Source of the DNA: Brachypodius melanocephalos
Lineage: Eukaryota; Chordata; Aves; Passeriformes; Pycnonotidae
NCBI GenBank assembly: GCA_013398615.1
Contig: VZSR01000690.1
Coordinates: 615,487-679,486 of the forward strand
Reading direction: 5' to 3'
Length of the DNA: 64,000 bases
In this document: positions 1-10,061 of the stretch, piece after piece
How positions within the stretch are numbered: the stretch's first letter is position 1
Layout of the letters: every line of letters begins with the position of its first letter
Made by a program: the position numbers and the translations under genes
The notes under the pieces: generated by a model
Database searches by the model: none
What the model was told of the DNA's origin: nothing
Seen by the model: the letters and a program-made list of their open reading frames with translations, nothing else

Positions 1-56
1 AATCCCAATTCCGGGAGACCAGATCGGCAACAAGAAAGAAAAGCTACATAAATATG

Positions 57-275
57 CTAAAAGGTAACATCAACTCCGTACCCTGCAAAGCCCCAGAAAA
101 ATATAAGAAGGAACCCCAAAAAGACAGCATTTGTGAACCATAGGGTTTTGAAGCGAGAGAGAGATTTCTCAAGTGGTTCACCCAGCACTGAATGCCGGCC
201 CAGTGCTGTTAGACTTTGCTTATAGCTTTTATGATTTTTATTTTGATCATGGAATAAATTCCTTTTAATTATCAA
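57..275 (-). other. Unrecognised ORF, hydrophobic C-terminus (possible pseudogene or exon fragment)
   Basis: A 72-codon open frame ends at a TAG stop. The first half is basic and polar; the last third is a strongly hydrophobic stretch rich in Phe, Leu, Ile and Trp (around residues 47-67), followed by a short GYGVDVTF tail. This looks more like a coding sequence than most ORFs here, because it has an amphipathic-then-membrane pattern ending at a natural stop. I do not recognise the family. The listed start is not an ATG (it reads TTG), so the ORF may continue a spliced exon or be a fragment of a retrocopy. It lies in the last visible ITGA9 intron and on the same strand, but it does not resemble the integrin tail. 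A chance ORF remains possible. Confidence 0.25.
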
Positions 276-318
276 ATTGGCTGATTCATTTATAACAATT
301 GTTAAAGTTGTTAAGGCT

Positions 319-652
319 TGTGCTCACCAGAAGGCCCTGTGGGAAAGGCACAGATGGATGCAGGCTGGATGGTTGGAAGTCGTTTGAGGGGGTGAGGGAC
401 AGTCAGGAGTGAGGAGAGTCAGTTGAGAGAAAGCTGGAAGTGAGATTGTGATTGGCTGGAGGACCGTGTGCACAGCGTATGAACAAGAAGCTGATTGGGT
501 GATAGGACACGTGCACAGCGGCACTGCAGCTGAGCCAGCCAATGGGAGCCCTTCTTCTGTTCTGTTAGGTCCCGGTTTGGATTCAGTTATGTCGGATGGA
601 GACTAAAGCTATAAAAAGGGGGAAATTTCTGCAATAAAAGGATCTTCTTTGG
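319..652 (+). repeat. Solo LTR fragment, same family as 5281-5548
   Basis: From about 448 onward this matches the LTR at 5281-5548: the same order of GATTGG/CCAAT boxes, a shared CACAGCG(TATG) segment, a CCAGCCAATGGG box, a TATA box (TATAAA at 610-615) and a polyadenylation signal (AATAAA at 633-638). This copy extends further left (from about 319) but loses similarity after the R-like GATGCGTAAG. Both ends are approximate, and no target duplication was found. Confidence 0.65.
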
Positions 653-2446
653 ATGCGTAAGGAGGTCCATGATGAAGCACTGGAGCTCATCTGGCAAAGC
701 CCAATGTCATCTCTGACTCTGGGCAAGGTACCTCAACTTCCTTTGCCTCAGCACATACGCATGCAAAAACAGCTGTGTAACCCTAGTTATAGATATTTGC
801 TACTGTTACTAGGATGTTTTCAAAACTTTCATGCAAGAAAATGGCAGTTCCTTCACATGTGCTGAATGATCCCTATAAAATTTAAAAGAGCTCAAAGTAT
901 CAAGACTAACCCTGGAAGCAAAGGCCTGTATTAACTCTAGTGGAGACCAAGAATTTAACTTGTGCAAGTTTTGCCTGAAGAATCACAGGCTAATAATTAC
1001 TCTTATCTTGCATATTTTCAAACAGTTCATCTCATGCCTTTTTGTGACAGGAAATGGGTAATATGAAATAAGTTATATAGGTTATCACCAGCAATATATC
1101 CTTTATCAAAACTGCATGTCATTGAGACATAAAACCTGGGCCTCTTGCAACCTCACATTTTTCCATTGTCATGGTTATTCTTCCATCTTAATTGCACAAA
1201 CTTTTTTTTTTGCTTTTACTATGTCTGACAGAGAAAGCAGAAGTATTTCCCAAATGCTGTAACCCAAGTTACGAGATATTCTAGACCGTGATCAGACATT
1301 GTTTTCCAAATGAACCTGGCCAATAAGTACTTAAAAATCTTCAAAACTGATTATAAAAGTACTTTAACTCTATAATCTATATAAAATTTATATATTATGT
1401 GATGTAATGTATGATCTATAACCCAACAATACACACATCTATATAATTTAAAATAAGAATTGCATGGCCAGTTTTAGGTTTCTAAATCCATTTTACAGCT
1501 TCATGACCTGCAGTAATATGTCCAGCACATTGGGGCTGTGACCTCCTGTCCTAGAACAGTCGGCTAGCAGAGCCTGCAGCACACATGCTGCTAAATAGTG
1601 CAAGACAGGCTCCTGGATTTCTGCCGTGGGAAGCAAAATAATGCTGGACTTGTTCCCATGTGTGCATTTGAGATTTACTTCTCTCAAAGACAGTCCCTGA
1701 CCTTGACTGTGGTCTTTTAAATTTATGGATTGTAACGGAACTGAAAACTGAAAACATTTGAAGTTCCTTATCCTTCATTATTTACCACACCAGATGGCTG
1801 CTGGCAAGTGTTAGCATCAGCCGAGTTTTACTCTGTAACAGTGCTTGGGTAAAAGAATTGCAGTTTATGAGAGACAATGTGAAGGCTGTCTTTTAACAGG
1901 TCCAGATGCTTCTTGCTCTGGTAAGGCATTTAACTGATCTGGAACTCTTTGTCTGAGGGATCTGAAAAATTTATTGTTGGATACTCCTATCCCAAGGGCA
2001 TCTATCTCTTGGAAAGTAGCTACCAACTAGTTTTCGCTAGACATGCACCAAATCACTTTGCTGGTCAAGCAAAGTTGACCTGATTTTCAGAAAACTGTTG
2101 AAATCAGGAAACTTCAGTTATCATAAAAACACAGAAATGAAAAGAATCTAATATAGCAGTGGGTTTCTAAGAGACACCTTCTATTGTCCTGAAATGGTTA
2201 TCAGAGGTTTCAACTTTTAATAACCAAGCTCTAAAAATTCCCACTTTTCCACTTCTCTACATCATTAGTCCCCCCATGTCCTTCACAAAAACTTGTATAT
2301 TAAATTGATTTTGCTGACTAATGACTTCTGTAATGGAGTAGACAATTATTCAGTTCCTAAAGAAAATAGATGTTAAATACAAGCATAAATTTCAGCTTTT
2401 TTTCCTTGGGATTAACTTTGGGTTTATGTTGCATCTGTTACCTTAC

Positions 2447-2566
2447 CTTCCATAAGAGCACAGCCAGCAATAGGAAGATGAGAATTCCCACCAATAAACT
2501 GATGGCAATGATCCATCCAACAACATACCCACGAGGCTCCAGATTGTGCAAAGCCTCAAAGACCAC
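2447..2566 (-). CDS. ITGA9: ITGA9 transmembrane exon (penultimate coding exon)
   Basis: Forty in-frame codons lie between an acceptor (TTTGTAG) and a donor (AAG|GTAAGG), phase 0 on both sides. They encode the juxtamembrane stalk, beginning VVFEALHNLEPRGY, and the whole single-pass helix, which starts VVGWIIAISLLVGIL and ends LLWK. This is essentially identical to the mammalian integrin alpha-9 sequence I recall and clearly different from alpha-4, its closest paralogue. Integrin alpha-9 pairs with beta-1 and binds tenascin-C, osteopontin, VCAM-1 and VEGF-C/D at the cell surface. The helix mediates heterodimer packing and inside-out signalling. The next exon, which should open with the conserved GFFRR motif, is outside the window. 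Confidence 0.96.
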
Positions 2567-3007
2567 CTACAAAGCAATTAGAAAAAGATCTTTTTAGAAT
2601 TGGAAGTTGTATTGTTTTCTCTTGTACTTATTTTATTAAACACATTTTAAGGTGGCCTCACTGATCATATTTCATTTGTCAAACAAATAGGTAATGCAGC
2701 CTTAATTTAGTGCTTTCCATCAATTTTTTCCAAAGGATTTAAAGCTTTCAAGTGGATTTTGAGTAGTCGTGTGTTGGATCCAAAGAATATCAGCCTCCTC
2801 TCCAGCATAACAATTATCCTCCCAACCCCCAACACTGAGCTTGTTCAGGTGTTGGGCCATCAAATGTGCACGAAGTTTTGCATGAAAAAATCCATCCCTT
2901 GGACTGGCAGAGATTAGCATGACATCTTGCATGGCTTGTCTTACTCATCATGTTCAGGTCCTGCCAAACTCCCTGATGCTTCACATGAAATATTCATGAG
3001 AAGTTTC

Positions 3008-3963
3008 TGTGAGTTAGGTTTTCTCAAGTGAATTTCTTCCTATTTGTTGTCAGGGAGATGCTGGGAGTGGCTTCATAGGTAAACAGAGTAATCAAGAAAC
3101 AAAAGGAGTAGCCAAGCACCCTTATATACCATTGAAATAGTTTTGGGGAAGGTCGGAGATCAATGGTTTGGAGTTTCTTAGCTGGGTGGGAGTAGTTGTT
3201 CCCCGGCTGGGAGCAGAGACAGTCATGTGGGGTTTTTTTCACCTAGGACCTCTCCTGCACAGTGGTTTCAACATTGCCATGGAGCTCTGCCTGCTCCTAA
3301 GCCCGTTGCTTGCAAGCACCAAGAGAGACAAGCGCAATCCACGTGGGTGCCTGGGGGAGTCATTCCTTTCCATCCTCTCCCCGAAGCCACTGCGTGGTGA
3401 GACGCCTTGAAGCTGGAGCTGCCCCCACCTGACTTCTTCTCTGTATGGTAGTGCAACATCACAATAAAGTCTTGCCCTCCCTCCCAGCGTATACCAGCTG
3501 CAATTAGCGGTGGCAAAGACCAACTACCACTCACGTGGATGCCTAGGGGAGTAATTTTCCTTTTCCTTTCACCCTCTCTCACCTGGGCTGCTAGTATCAC
3601 GACCAGAGAGCTCTGATGCTCTTGCATCAGAGTTCCCCCTGAAGCCCTGATGGGGGTACTGCACCTTCTCTGCTTCACCTGAGTCACCATCACCTCTTGT
3701 TGTGGTTGTAACTACACCAAAGGAGAAATAGCTAAATGGGTGGGAAAAGTCTGTTATTGAGGGTTTTTTAATCATCATTGTTGTTTGTTCTGTCTTGTTA
3801 CATATATATTTATTCTAGTAAAGAACTGTTATTCCTTTTCCCATATTCTTGCCTGGAAGCCCTGAAATTTTTGAAGTCACAATAATTTGGAAGGAGGGGT
3901 CATCTTTGCATTCCAGGAAGGTTTCCATCTTCCTTGGCAGATAATTGTTTTTTAAACCAAGAC
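3008..3963 (+). repeat. Solo LTR of an avian ERV (family ending in AAACCAAGAC)
   Basis: The 3' part matches the LTR ending at 52493. Both have a TTGTTGTTTGTT-like stretch, a TTATTCCT...CCTGGAAGCCC/CCTGAAAGCCCC segment, an AATAATTTGGA(A/G)GGAGGGG segment, and a terminal TTTAAACCAAGAC/TTCAAACCAAGACA. The left boundary at TGTGAGTTAGG is my best estimate and the terminal CA is eroded. No clear target duplication is present. ORFs inside it, such as the 141-codon minus-strand one, are by-products of the repeat. Confidence 0.6.
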
Positions 3964-5134
3964 TTCTTTTTAACTCCCTTTTCTCCCCCCAAAAAACTGG
4001 ACAACTCATACACCACTATTAAATACAAATCATCCCTGCTGTGCTTTACAAGACACATTGTGTGAGAGGCAAGGACACATGCAGTCATGAGTTCTTCTGG
4101 AAATGCTGGGAGCTGTTCTCTCTTTTTCTGTAGCATGGGAGGGAAATACAGACAAAAAAGAGCCTTCCACCATCTGTCTCAAGAAGACAATGGGAGCAAA
4201 TTACATTATTCATATACACTATGAATTTCCAATCTCTTATTTCAATCAAAACTAGTTCCCCAGTGGAAAACTCAAGAACACTTCTCCTCAGTGAGGGCTA
4301 TTTCTACATTAAATTTTGCAATTTAATATCCAGCAAATGCAGAGACAGCAGGGTGTTTCTTAAAAGTAATTAATTTGCTTTGTCTGGCTTTGTTTTGCAA
4401 AACAAAGTAGCTAGTTTTCCTCCCTCCTTCACAAATCACTTTCATCATCTTTGCTTAAAAATGCCAAAACCATTTGTAGATATGAACTGCTAAATCAGGT
4501 TTTTTAAAAAATTAACTGTTAAAAGTAGGTGAAAATCCAGGAGTTACAGTCACACAGAATTATGCAATCCCAAGATGAAAGGTCAACAAAAGACCCTTAA
4601 AATACATTCACTCACTGCTAACCCTGTTCAAACTGCTTCATTTATGAGACAGAACAGGCAATGCAGTATCATGCAAGTGCTATGAATCTTGAAGGTGGGC
4701 ATTCAAGAAAAGGCTGCAAAAGGAAGGAGATGGCAGCACTGGTACAGGGGCCAGAGGTGCTCTGAGTTCTCCGATCATGCAGATTTCCAGGCCTCAGAGA
4801 AAGCCATGGGGATCCTGAGTGAATGCAGGCAACTGTTCTCCTTTGAGTGGGAGGTGGGGGAAGGACAGCCTCTCAAGATCCCACTAACAAACGTTTCTCT
4901 CTTTCCATAAGCACATGTAGCCTTAGCAAACAGCCACGAGAATTACAGGCACAGATGAGAGAAAGGGAGTCACTGTATTTTCTCTCAGTGTTCCAATAAA
5001 GAAGACATCCTTCATCTCAGTTTCACGGGTTAATTTAATGCTGATTAAGAGAGCAGCTTTTCTGGAGGAAAAATTTGAATATAGCTGATTTATACACACT
5101 GCTTTTTTAATCAAAGAGATGTTAATCAGGCATT

Positions 5135-5280
5135 TCATAGAATCACAGAATGGGTAGGGTTGAAAGGGACTACAGTGGGTCATCTGCTCCAACCTCCCTG
5201 CTCAAGCAGGATCATTCTAGAGCACATTGTACAGAACTGCATCCAGATGGTTCTGGAATATCTCCAGTGCGGGAGCCTCA
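5135..5280 (-). mobile_element. CR1 LINE 3'-end fragment
   Basis: The plus strand begins CATAGAATCACAGAATGG and continues with a GGTTGAAAGGGAC...CATCTGCTCCAACCTCCCTGCTCAAGCAGG pattern. This is the inverted 3' end of the CR1 retrotransposons abundant in birds. It is diverged and truncated. It stops abruptly at about 5280, where the LTR fragment at the provirus left end begins, and no continuation is seen on the far side of the provirus. Confidence 0.85.
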
Positions 5281-5548
5281 ACTGAAAGTGAGATTATGAT
5301 TGGCTAGAGGGACACGTGGACAGCGTATGAGCAGAAAGGTGATTGGATGGTAGAACATGTGGACAGCAGCACTGCAGCTGGGCCAGCCAATGGGTGCCTT
5401 CTTTCTATTAAATTCTGTTAGGTCTTGGTTTGGTTTCATTTGTGTTGGGTAGAGAATAAAGGTATAAAAAAGGGTGCAAGTTCTACAATAAAGCAATCTC
5501 TTTCAGATGCATAAGAGTGACTGTGTTGCTTTGTTCCCCATTGCTACA
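5281..5548 (+). repeat. 5' truncated LTR at the left end of the provirus
   Basis: It contains two GATTGG (inverted CCAAT) boxes, CCAGCCAATGGG, a TATA box (TATAAA at 5463-5468), a polyadenylation signal (AATAAA at 5487-5492), and a U5-like tail ending TTGCTACA. It matches the LTR at 319-652 over about 200 bp but not the 3' LTR at 10062-10798. The left part of U3 is missing where it abuts the CR1 fragment. Confidence 0.7.
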
Positions 5549-5838
5549 GATTGGAAGATCTCTTAAAGGAGGCAGAGAAGGTGTACATCAAGAGACATGA
5601 GGAGAAGGCCAAGGCAAAGGCCAGGGTAATGGTAACTGCCATTAGATAAGGAAACCAGCACGTAGGCAACAACCCCTGTAAAGGAGAAAGGCCTCAGTCA
5701 GGAGAGAATGGTTGAAGACAGGATAAGGTTCCTTGGGACAGGACTCGCTTCTATTCTAAGGAGAAAGGACATACCACGAAAAATTGCCCCCAGAGGGAAA
5801 AGGATCTGAAAGTTTATGAGAACGAGCAAAAAGGGAAG
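5549..5838 (+). pseudogene. gag: Broken gag C-terminus with nucleocapsid remnant
   Basis: A frame running straight into the protease frame starts with a charged segment rich in Lys, Glu and Ala (5551-5646), then meets stops at 5647-5649 and 5713-5715. At about 5743-5793 a single nucleocapsid zinc knuckle (CCHC pattern) is recognisable from the spacing of KEKGH and KNCP. Its first two cysteines are gone: the codons read CGC or TTC near 5746 and TCT at 5755-5757. Matrix, capsid and most of gag are absent. In an intact relative this region would encode the RNA-packaging end of Gag. Confidence 0.65.
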
Positions 5839-6276
5839 GTGGAAGACTATGGGTGCCAGGGACTCTATCTCCTGGGGACAGAGTACCATCAGGAGCCCTT
5901 GATAACCTTAAAACTAGGACCCCACGAGGAAGAATTTGAATTTTTGGTAAATACAGCGGCTGAAAGAACTTGTGTTTGTAAAATTCCAAAGGGGTGTGAA
6001 ATGAGTCAAGATACTGTGCAAGTAGTGGGTGCAAAAGCGGAAGGATTTAAAGCACTAGTTATAAAGCGAGTAAGGTTTGAAGGGACAAATAAAATACAAA
6101 TTGGGGATGTTCTATTAGTTCCAGAAGCAGGGTGCAATTTATTGGGATGGGATTTACAGATGCAGTTGGGCATTGGGGTGCTCCCAGAGGAAGGAGAAAT
6201 GGTAATTAAGCTTCTCCAATTAAGAGAGGAAGATGAGGAGATTCATGAAATAATGTGGGAAATAGAGGTAAATTAA
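5839..6276 (+). pseudogene. pro: Retroviral aspartic protease remnant (pro), active site altered
   Basis: About 145 codons are open, continuing the gag frame through a non-ATG codon. Retroviral protease cleaves Gag-Pol, and its active site is an Asp-Thr-Gly triad. Here the expected site reads L-V-N-T-A-A-E-R-T: the catalytic Asp codon is AAT (5950-5952) and the Gly codon is GCG (5956-5958), so the enzyme would be inactive. The downstream flap-like and LLGWD-type segment (about residues 80-105; the canonical form is LLGRD) is recognisable. The frame ends in TAA at 6274-6276, just before the reverse transcriptase begins in another frame. Confidence 0.8.
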
Positions 6277-7156
6277 ACATGAATCCTACAGTAATAAGAA
6301 TAATTGATGAAAACTGCTCAGTTCAGGTACAGCAATACCCACTCTCCCTAGAAGGGAGACAAGGGTTGCAGCCGGTGCTCCAAGACTTGCTTAAAGAGGA
6401 GACCTTAGAACCGTGTATGTCCCCCCACAACACACCCGTATTGCTGGTAAGGAAGTAAGAAGGAACTGGAACTTACCGGCTTGTCCAAGATTTGAGGGAA
6501 GTGAATAAAAGAACTGTGAATTGATACCCAGTAGTGCCCAATCCCTATACATTACTGAGTAATACTCCCCCACCACACTAGTGGTTTAGTGTGATAGACC
6601 TAAAAGATGCTTTTTGGGCTTGTCCATTAGCAGAGGAAAATAGGGATATATTTGCTTTTGAATGGGAGGACCCAATTCAGGAAGAAAGCAACAGCTTCAG
6701 TGGACAAGGTTATCCCAAGGATTTTATGAATCCCCCAACTTACTCGGTCAAACACTAGAAGAAGTATTACGACTTTTCTTCATCACACCTGAAATAAAAC
6801 TTACCCAATATGTAGATTATTTGCTTCTCTCAGGAGAAGAGGAAAACAAAGTCTGGGATTCCACCATAACATTATTAAATTTTCTAGGAAACCAAGGACT
6901 TTGGGTATCAAAAGGGAAACTTCAATTTGTAGAACATGAAGTAAAATACCTAGGACATAATTTGTCAAGGGAAAGAATTACAGGGATAGTCCTACGCCCA
7001 TGGCAAAAAACTAAGAGGGAGGTTAGAATATTTTTAGGCTTGTTAGGATATTGTAGGCTATGGATTGAAGGGTACACTCAGGCCATCAAGTTCTTGTATG
7101 AAAAGTTAGCAGAAGATGAGATTATGTGGGAAAAGGAGGATGAGCGAAAGTTTTAG
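6255..7156 (+). pseudogene. pol: Reverse transcriptase remnant, YVDD changed to YVDY
   Basis: The N-terminal fingers (QYPLS and the TLEPC-type segment, about 6318-6440) lie in one frame that has stops at 6456, 6522 and 6579. Motif A follows in that frame, and its catalytic Asp is intact at 6597-6599. After about 6665 the homology moves to a second frame (6662-7156), which holds the catalytic YVDD box. There the last Asp codon is TAT (6818-6820), a single-base change that removes a metal-binding residue. The palm and thumb continue through a YLGH motif to about 7156. With three stops, a frameshift and a lost catalytic residue, this copy is dead. Confidence 0.85.
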
Positions 7157-8223
7157 ATTTAAAGATTCAAAACAGAAGATTTAAAACAGAAATTAGCCAG
7201 TGCACTGGCATTGAGTCTTCCTGCCTTAGACAAACCTTTCTATTTTTTTGTAGATGTAGAAAAAGGAGTAGCACATGGAGTGCTGGCCCAAGACAAGAGA
7301 GGAGATCCAGGAAACCAGAGGCCTATTTATGAAGACTGCTAGACCCTGTCAGCTGGGGATAGCCAGCTTGCATTCAGGCAGTGGCAATGATTACCCTACT
7401 AGTAGAAGAAAGCAGAAAATTGACCTTTGGGGGGAAATTGTAAATAAATACCCTACATTCAGTTAGGAGCATCCTAAGTCAAAAGGCTGAGAAATGGTTT
7501 ACCAGTTCCTGAGTGTTAAGATATGAAGCCATTTTAATAAAAAAATATTTAGAGCTAATTGTACATAACTATCTTAATCCTGCCCAGTTTTTGTATGGAG
7601 AACCAGTGGAAGGACTAGTGCATGATTGCCTAGAGCTTATTAACTACCAAACTAAGGTAAGAGAGGACCTAATGGATCAACTGCTCCAAGGGGGAAAGTG
7701 ATTGTACATTGATGGATCTTCAAGGGTAATCCAGGGGCACTGGGTATGCTATAATCAATGAAGGGTTGTTAGCCACAGAAGAGGGAAAGTTATCTTCTAA
7801 CTGGTCAGCCCAAGCATGTGAGTTATATGCCCTAAAACAAGATCTAAGAATATTAACACAAGAAAGGAGAACAGTGAATACAGATTCAAAATATGCTTTT
7901 GGGGTAGTGCATACCTTTGGAAGGATTTGAGAAGAGAGAGGGCTACTAAATTCAAAAGGGAAGGGACTGGTTCACAAAAAGCTTATTTTGGAGGTATTAA
8001 AAACCTTACGATTACCAGAAGAAGTGGCAGTAGCATATGTTAAAAGACATCAGAAAGAGGTGACTCTGGAGGCACAGGGAAACAATTTAGTGGGTTTGGA
8101 AGCCAAGGGTGTGGCTGAGTCAGGGATGGAAAAATTAATGATGGTGATAACTCCTATGGGAGAAATGCAGGAAGTCCCTGTATTTAGTGAGATGAAAGAG
8201 AAAGAATTCCTTAGAACGGAGCA
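7157..8223 (+). pseudogene. pol: RT connection and RNase H remnant
   Basis: Short open pieces in changing frames carry retroviral connection-domain and RNase H homology. An (Y)IDGSS-type segment near 7705-7725 corresponds to the first catalytic Asp of RNase H. A TDSKYAFGVVH-type segment at about 7877-7912 corresponds to the later Asp. A tail with a RHQK motif follows in 7988-8150. Stops and small insertions or deletions interrupt almost every 50 to 150 bp. RNase H would normally degrade the RNA strand during reverse transcription. The remnant still marks the family and the gene order. Confidence 0.7.
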
Positions 8224-9230
8224 ATGAAAGATAATGAGGGGAGGTGGAGGTTACCGCATGGGAGACAATTGTTAAATAAACCACTTGCCAGAAAAATGCT
8301 AGAAGGCATGCATGGTACAACATATTGGGGTACACAAGCGCTGAGCAATCAGCTCCTAAGGGACTGGGGTTGCAGAGGAATTTTTGGAATAGCTGAGGAA
8401 GTAACTGAACGATGTGTGATATGTCAACAAGTGAATAGGAAAGCCATGAGGAAAACACCCAGAGGAGGGCAAGAACTAGACTTACGACCCTTTCAGAACA
8501 TCCAGGTAGACTTTACAGAGCTTCCCCATGTCCAACAGTGGAAATTTTTGCTAGTGATAGTAGATTGCTTAACCCTTTTGGTAGAGGTGGTGCTCATTGT
8601 TAAAGCCAATGCTAGTATTGTTAGTAAAACCCTTCTGGAATCAATCATTCCCCAATATGGGATGGTGAATAGGATTGATCCAGACCAAGGAACTCATTTC
8701 ACTTCTAAGATATGACAGCAAGTTGTTCAAGCCCTGGGGCTATAATGAGACTTACACACTCCATGGCATCCGCAGGTTGTGTTGAAAGGATGAATCAAAC
8801 TCTTAAAAGAACTCCGGTCAAGCTGATGATTGAAACCCAAATGTCATGGATAAAATGCCTCCTTTTAGCTGCGTTAAGAATTAGAACCCAACCCTGGCCA
8901 GATCTAGGAGTCTCACCCTATGAAATGATGTTTGGACCTCGTCCTAGAGAGTTTCCACCTATGAGGAAGGGGAAGCCAATGCCAGAAAATATGTCTATAG
9001 CACAGACCTTAGAAGGGCTAAGGCATAAAGGAATGATTCCTCAAACTACTACCCTGGATTTTATAATTCATGTTAATCCTGGAGATTGGGTAATGATCAA
9101 GTAATGGAGAGATGAGCCTTTAACCCCTCAGTGGGAAAGTCCCTTTCAGGTATTGCTCACCACTGAATCAGCTGTGCGAACCGCAGAGCAGGGATGGACT
9201 CGTCACCAGAAGTAAAGGCCCAGTGGAAGA
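8224..9230 (+). pseudogene. pol: Integrase remnant split by a stop and frameshift
   Basis: The first part (8224-8715) has the zinc-binding region, with its second His replaced by Tyr but the C-x2-C pair present (8413-8424). The core's first Asp is at 8509-8511 and the second in a D-P-D-Q-G context at 8683-8685. A TGA stop at 8713-8715 and a frame change near 8770 follow. The third catalytic residue, Glu, is in the next frame (8784-8786, VERMNQ context), which stays open to 9104. A W-x-SPF motif near 9130 is the decayed GPF module of the C-terminal domain typical of class I elements. Integrase joins viral DNA to the host chromosome; this copy cannot. Confidence 0.85.
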
Positions 9231-10061
9231 ACCCAAAGAATAGAATATAACATCTAGACTGGGTGAGACAAGATTGACTCTTAAGCAAAAACTGAGAGAT
9301 AACCAGAAAAGCACCAAGATATCCAAAAAGTAGACGCCAGCTTCCACCAGCCAGCTTGAGAACTGTTTTAAGTAACACTTTGGGCAAGGAATTTGAATCA
9401 TATCGGTTATTGATATAATTGTCCTATTTTAATGGATGGAGATTGCAAGCATCTGTTGAGTGGAAATACATGGGGAACAGTGAGAAGTGCTAGTGTGGTT
9501 CACTTAGGATAAGTAGAGTAAGATAAGAACTAGAGGGCAGGACTGGATTGGCCTCTATGTTCACCACTGAGAAGATTATATAGCTCTCCTGCAGGCAGCA
9601 ACCCTGCAGGCATGGTAAGGTGGGGACAAAGAAGCTATACTGGACCTCTATCATTCTCCAATTGTCTTTTCCCTCCAAAATCCAATAGGGGTACAATTGA
9701 CAAGTGGAATACAACAGGGACTAGAGGACAAGATTGAGTTGGCCTCTGTACTTGCCACCAAGATACACCAGCTATGGGTAGAAACCCCATGAGCATGGTA
9801 GATGGGGGTAAAAAGCCATACCAAACCTCTGTGATTCCCTTTTGTCTGCTCCAACTAATTCCACCAATCATGGTGCTTAAAACCTGAGGGTTTTTTTTTC
9901 TTTTTCCCACTGTCCTCACCCACATCAACAGATGCTATTATGACTCATCCAAAATTAAATTTTGACTCAAGGGAAGTAGGAGTGGATCATCGAAATTGAA
10001 TTAATTGCTCGAGCAAAGTGACTTATAGAAAAGGAAAAGTGGGGTTCTTATAGATAGGTAA
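9231..10061 (+). pseudogene. Unreadable env/3' region with a diverged tandem duplication
   Basis: This lies between the integrase end and the 3' LTR, where env is expected. No frame longer than about 100 codons is coherent on the plus strand. Two diverged copies of one segment of about 180 bp lie in tandem (about 9525-9700 and 9705-9860), sharing ACTAGAGG(A/G)CA, TTGGCCTCT, GCATGGTA and CCTCT..ATTC blocks. A purine-rich run (AAAAGGAAAAGTGGGG, about 10029-10044) just before the LTR is a likely polypurine tract. The env assignment rests on position only. Confidence 0.45.

Larger units (their letters stand above)
1..2446 (-). other. ITGA9: ITGA9 intron (downstream of the transmembrane exon), partial
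   Basis: This runs from the splice donor of the transmembrane exon (donor GTAAGG at 2441-2446 on the minus strand) to the left edge. The final ITGA9 exon, which should encode the GFFRR-type cytoplasmic tail, is not visible here, so the intron is longer than 2.4 kb. It contains the LTR at 319-652 and the unexplained ORF at 57-275. I see nothing else between about 700 and 2440. Confidence 0.7.

Noticed and set aside
2720..2932. 70-codon minus-strand ORF next to the transmembrane exon
   Set aside because: It lies upstream of the exon's acceptor in the intron, has no family signature and is not in phase with ITGA9.
3239..3693. Minus-strand ORFs of 94 and 141 codons
   Set aside because: Both lie inside the LTR at 3008-3963 and show no domain.
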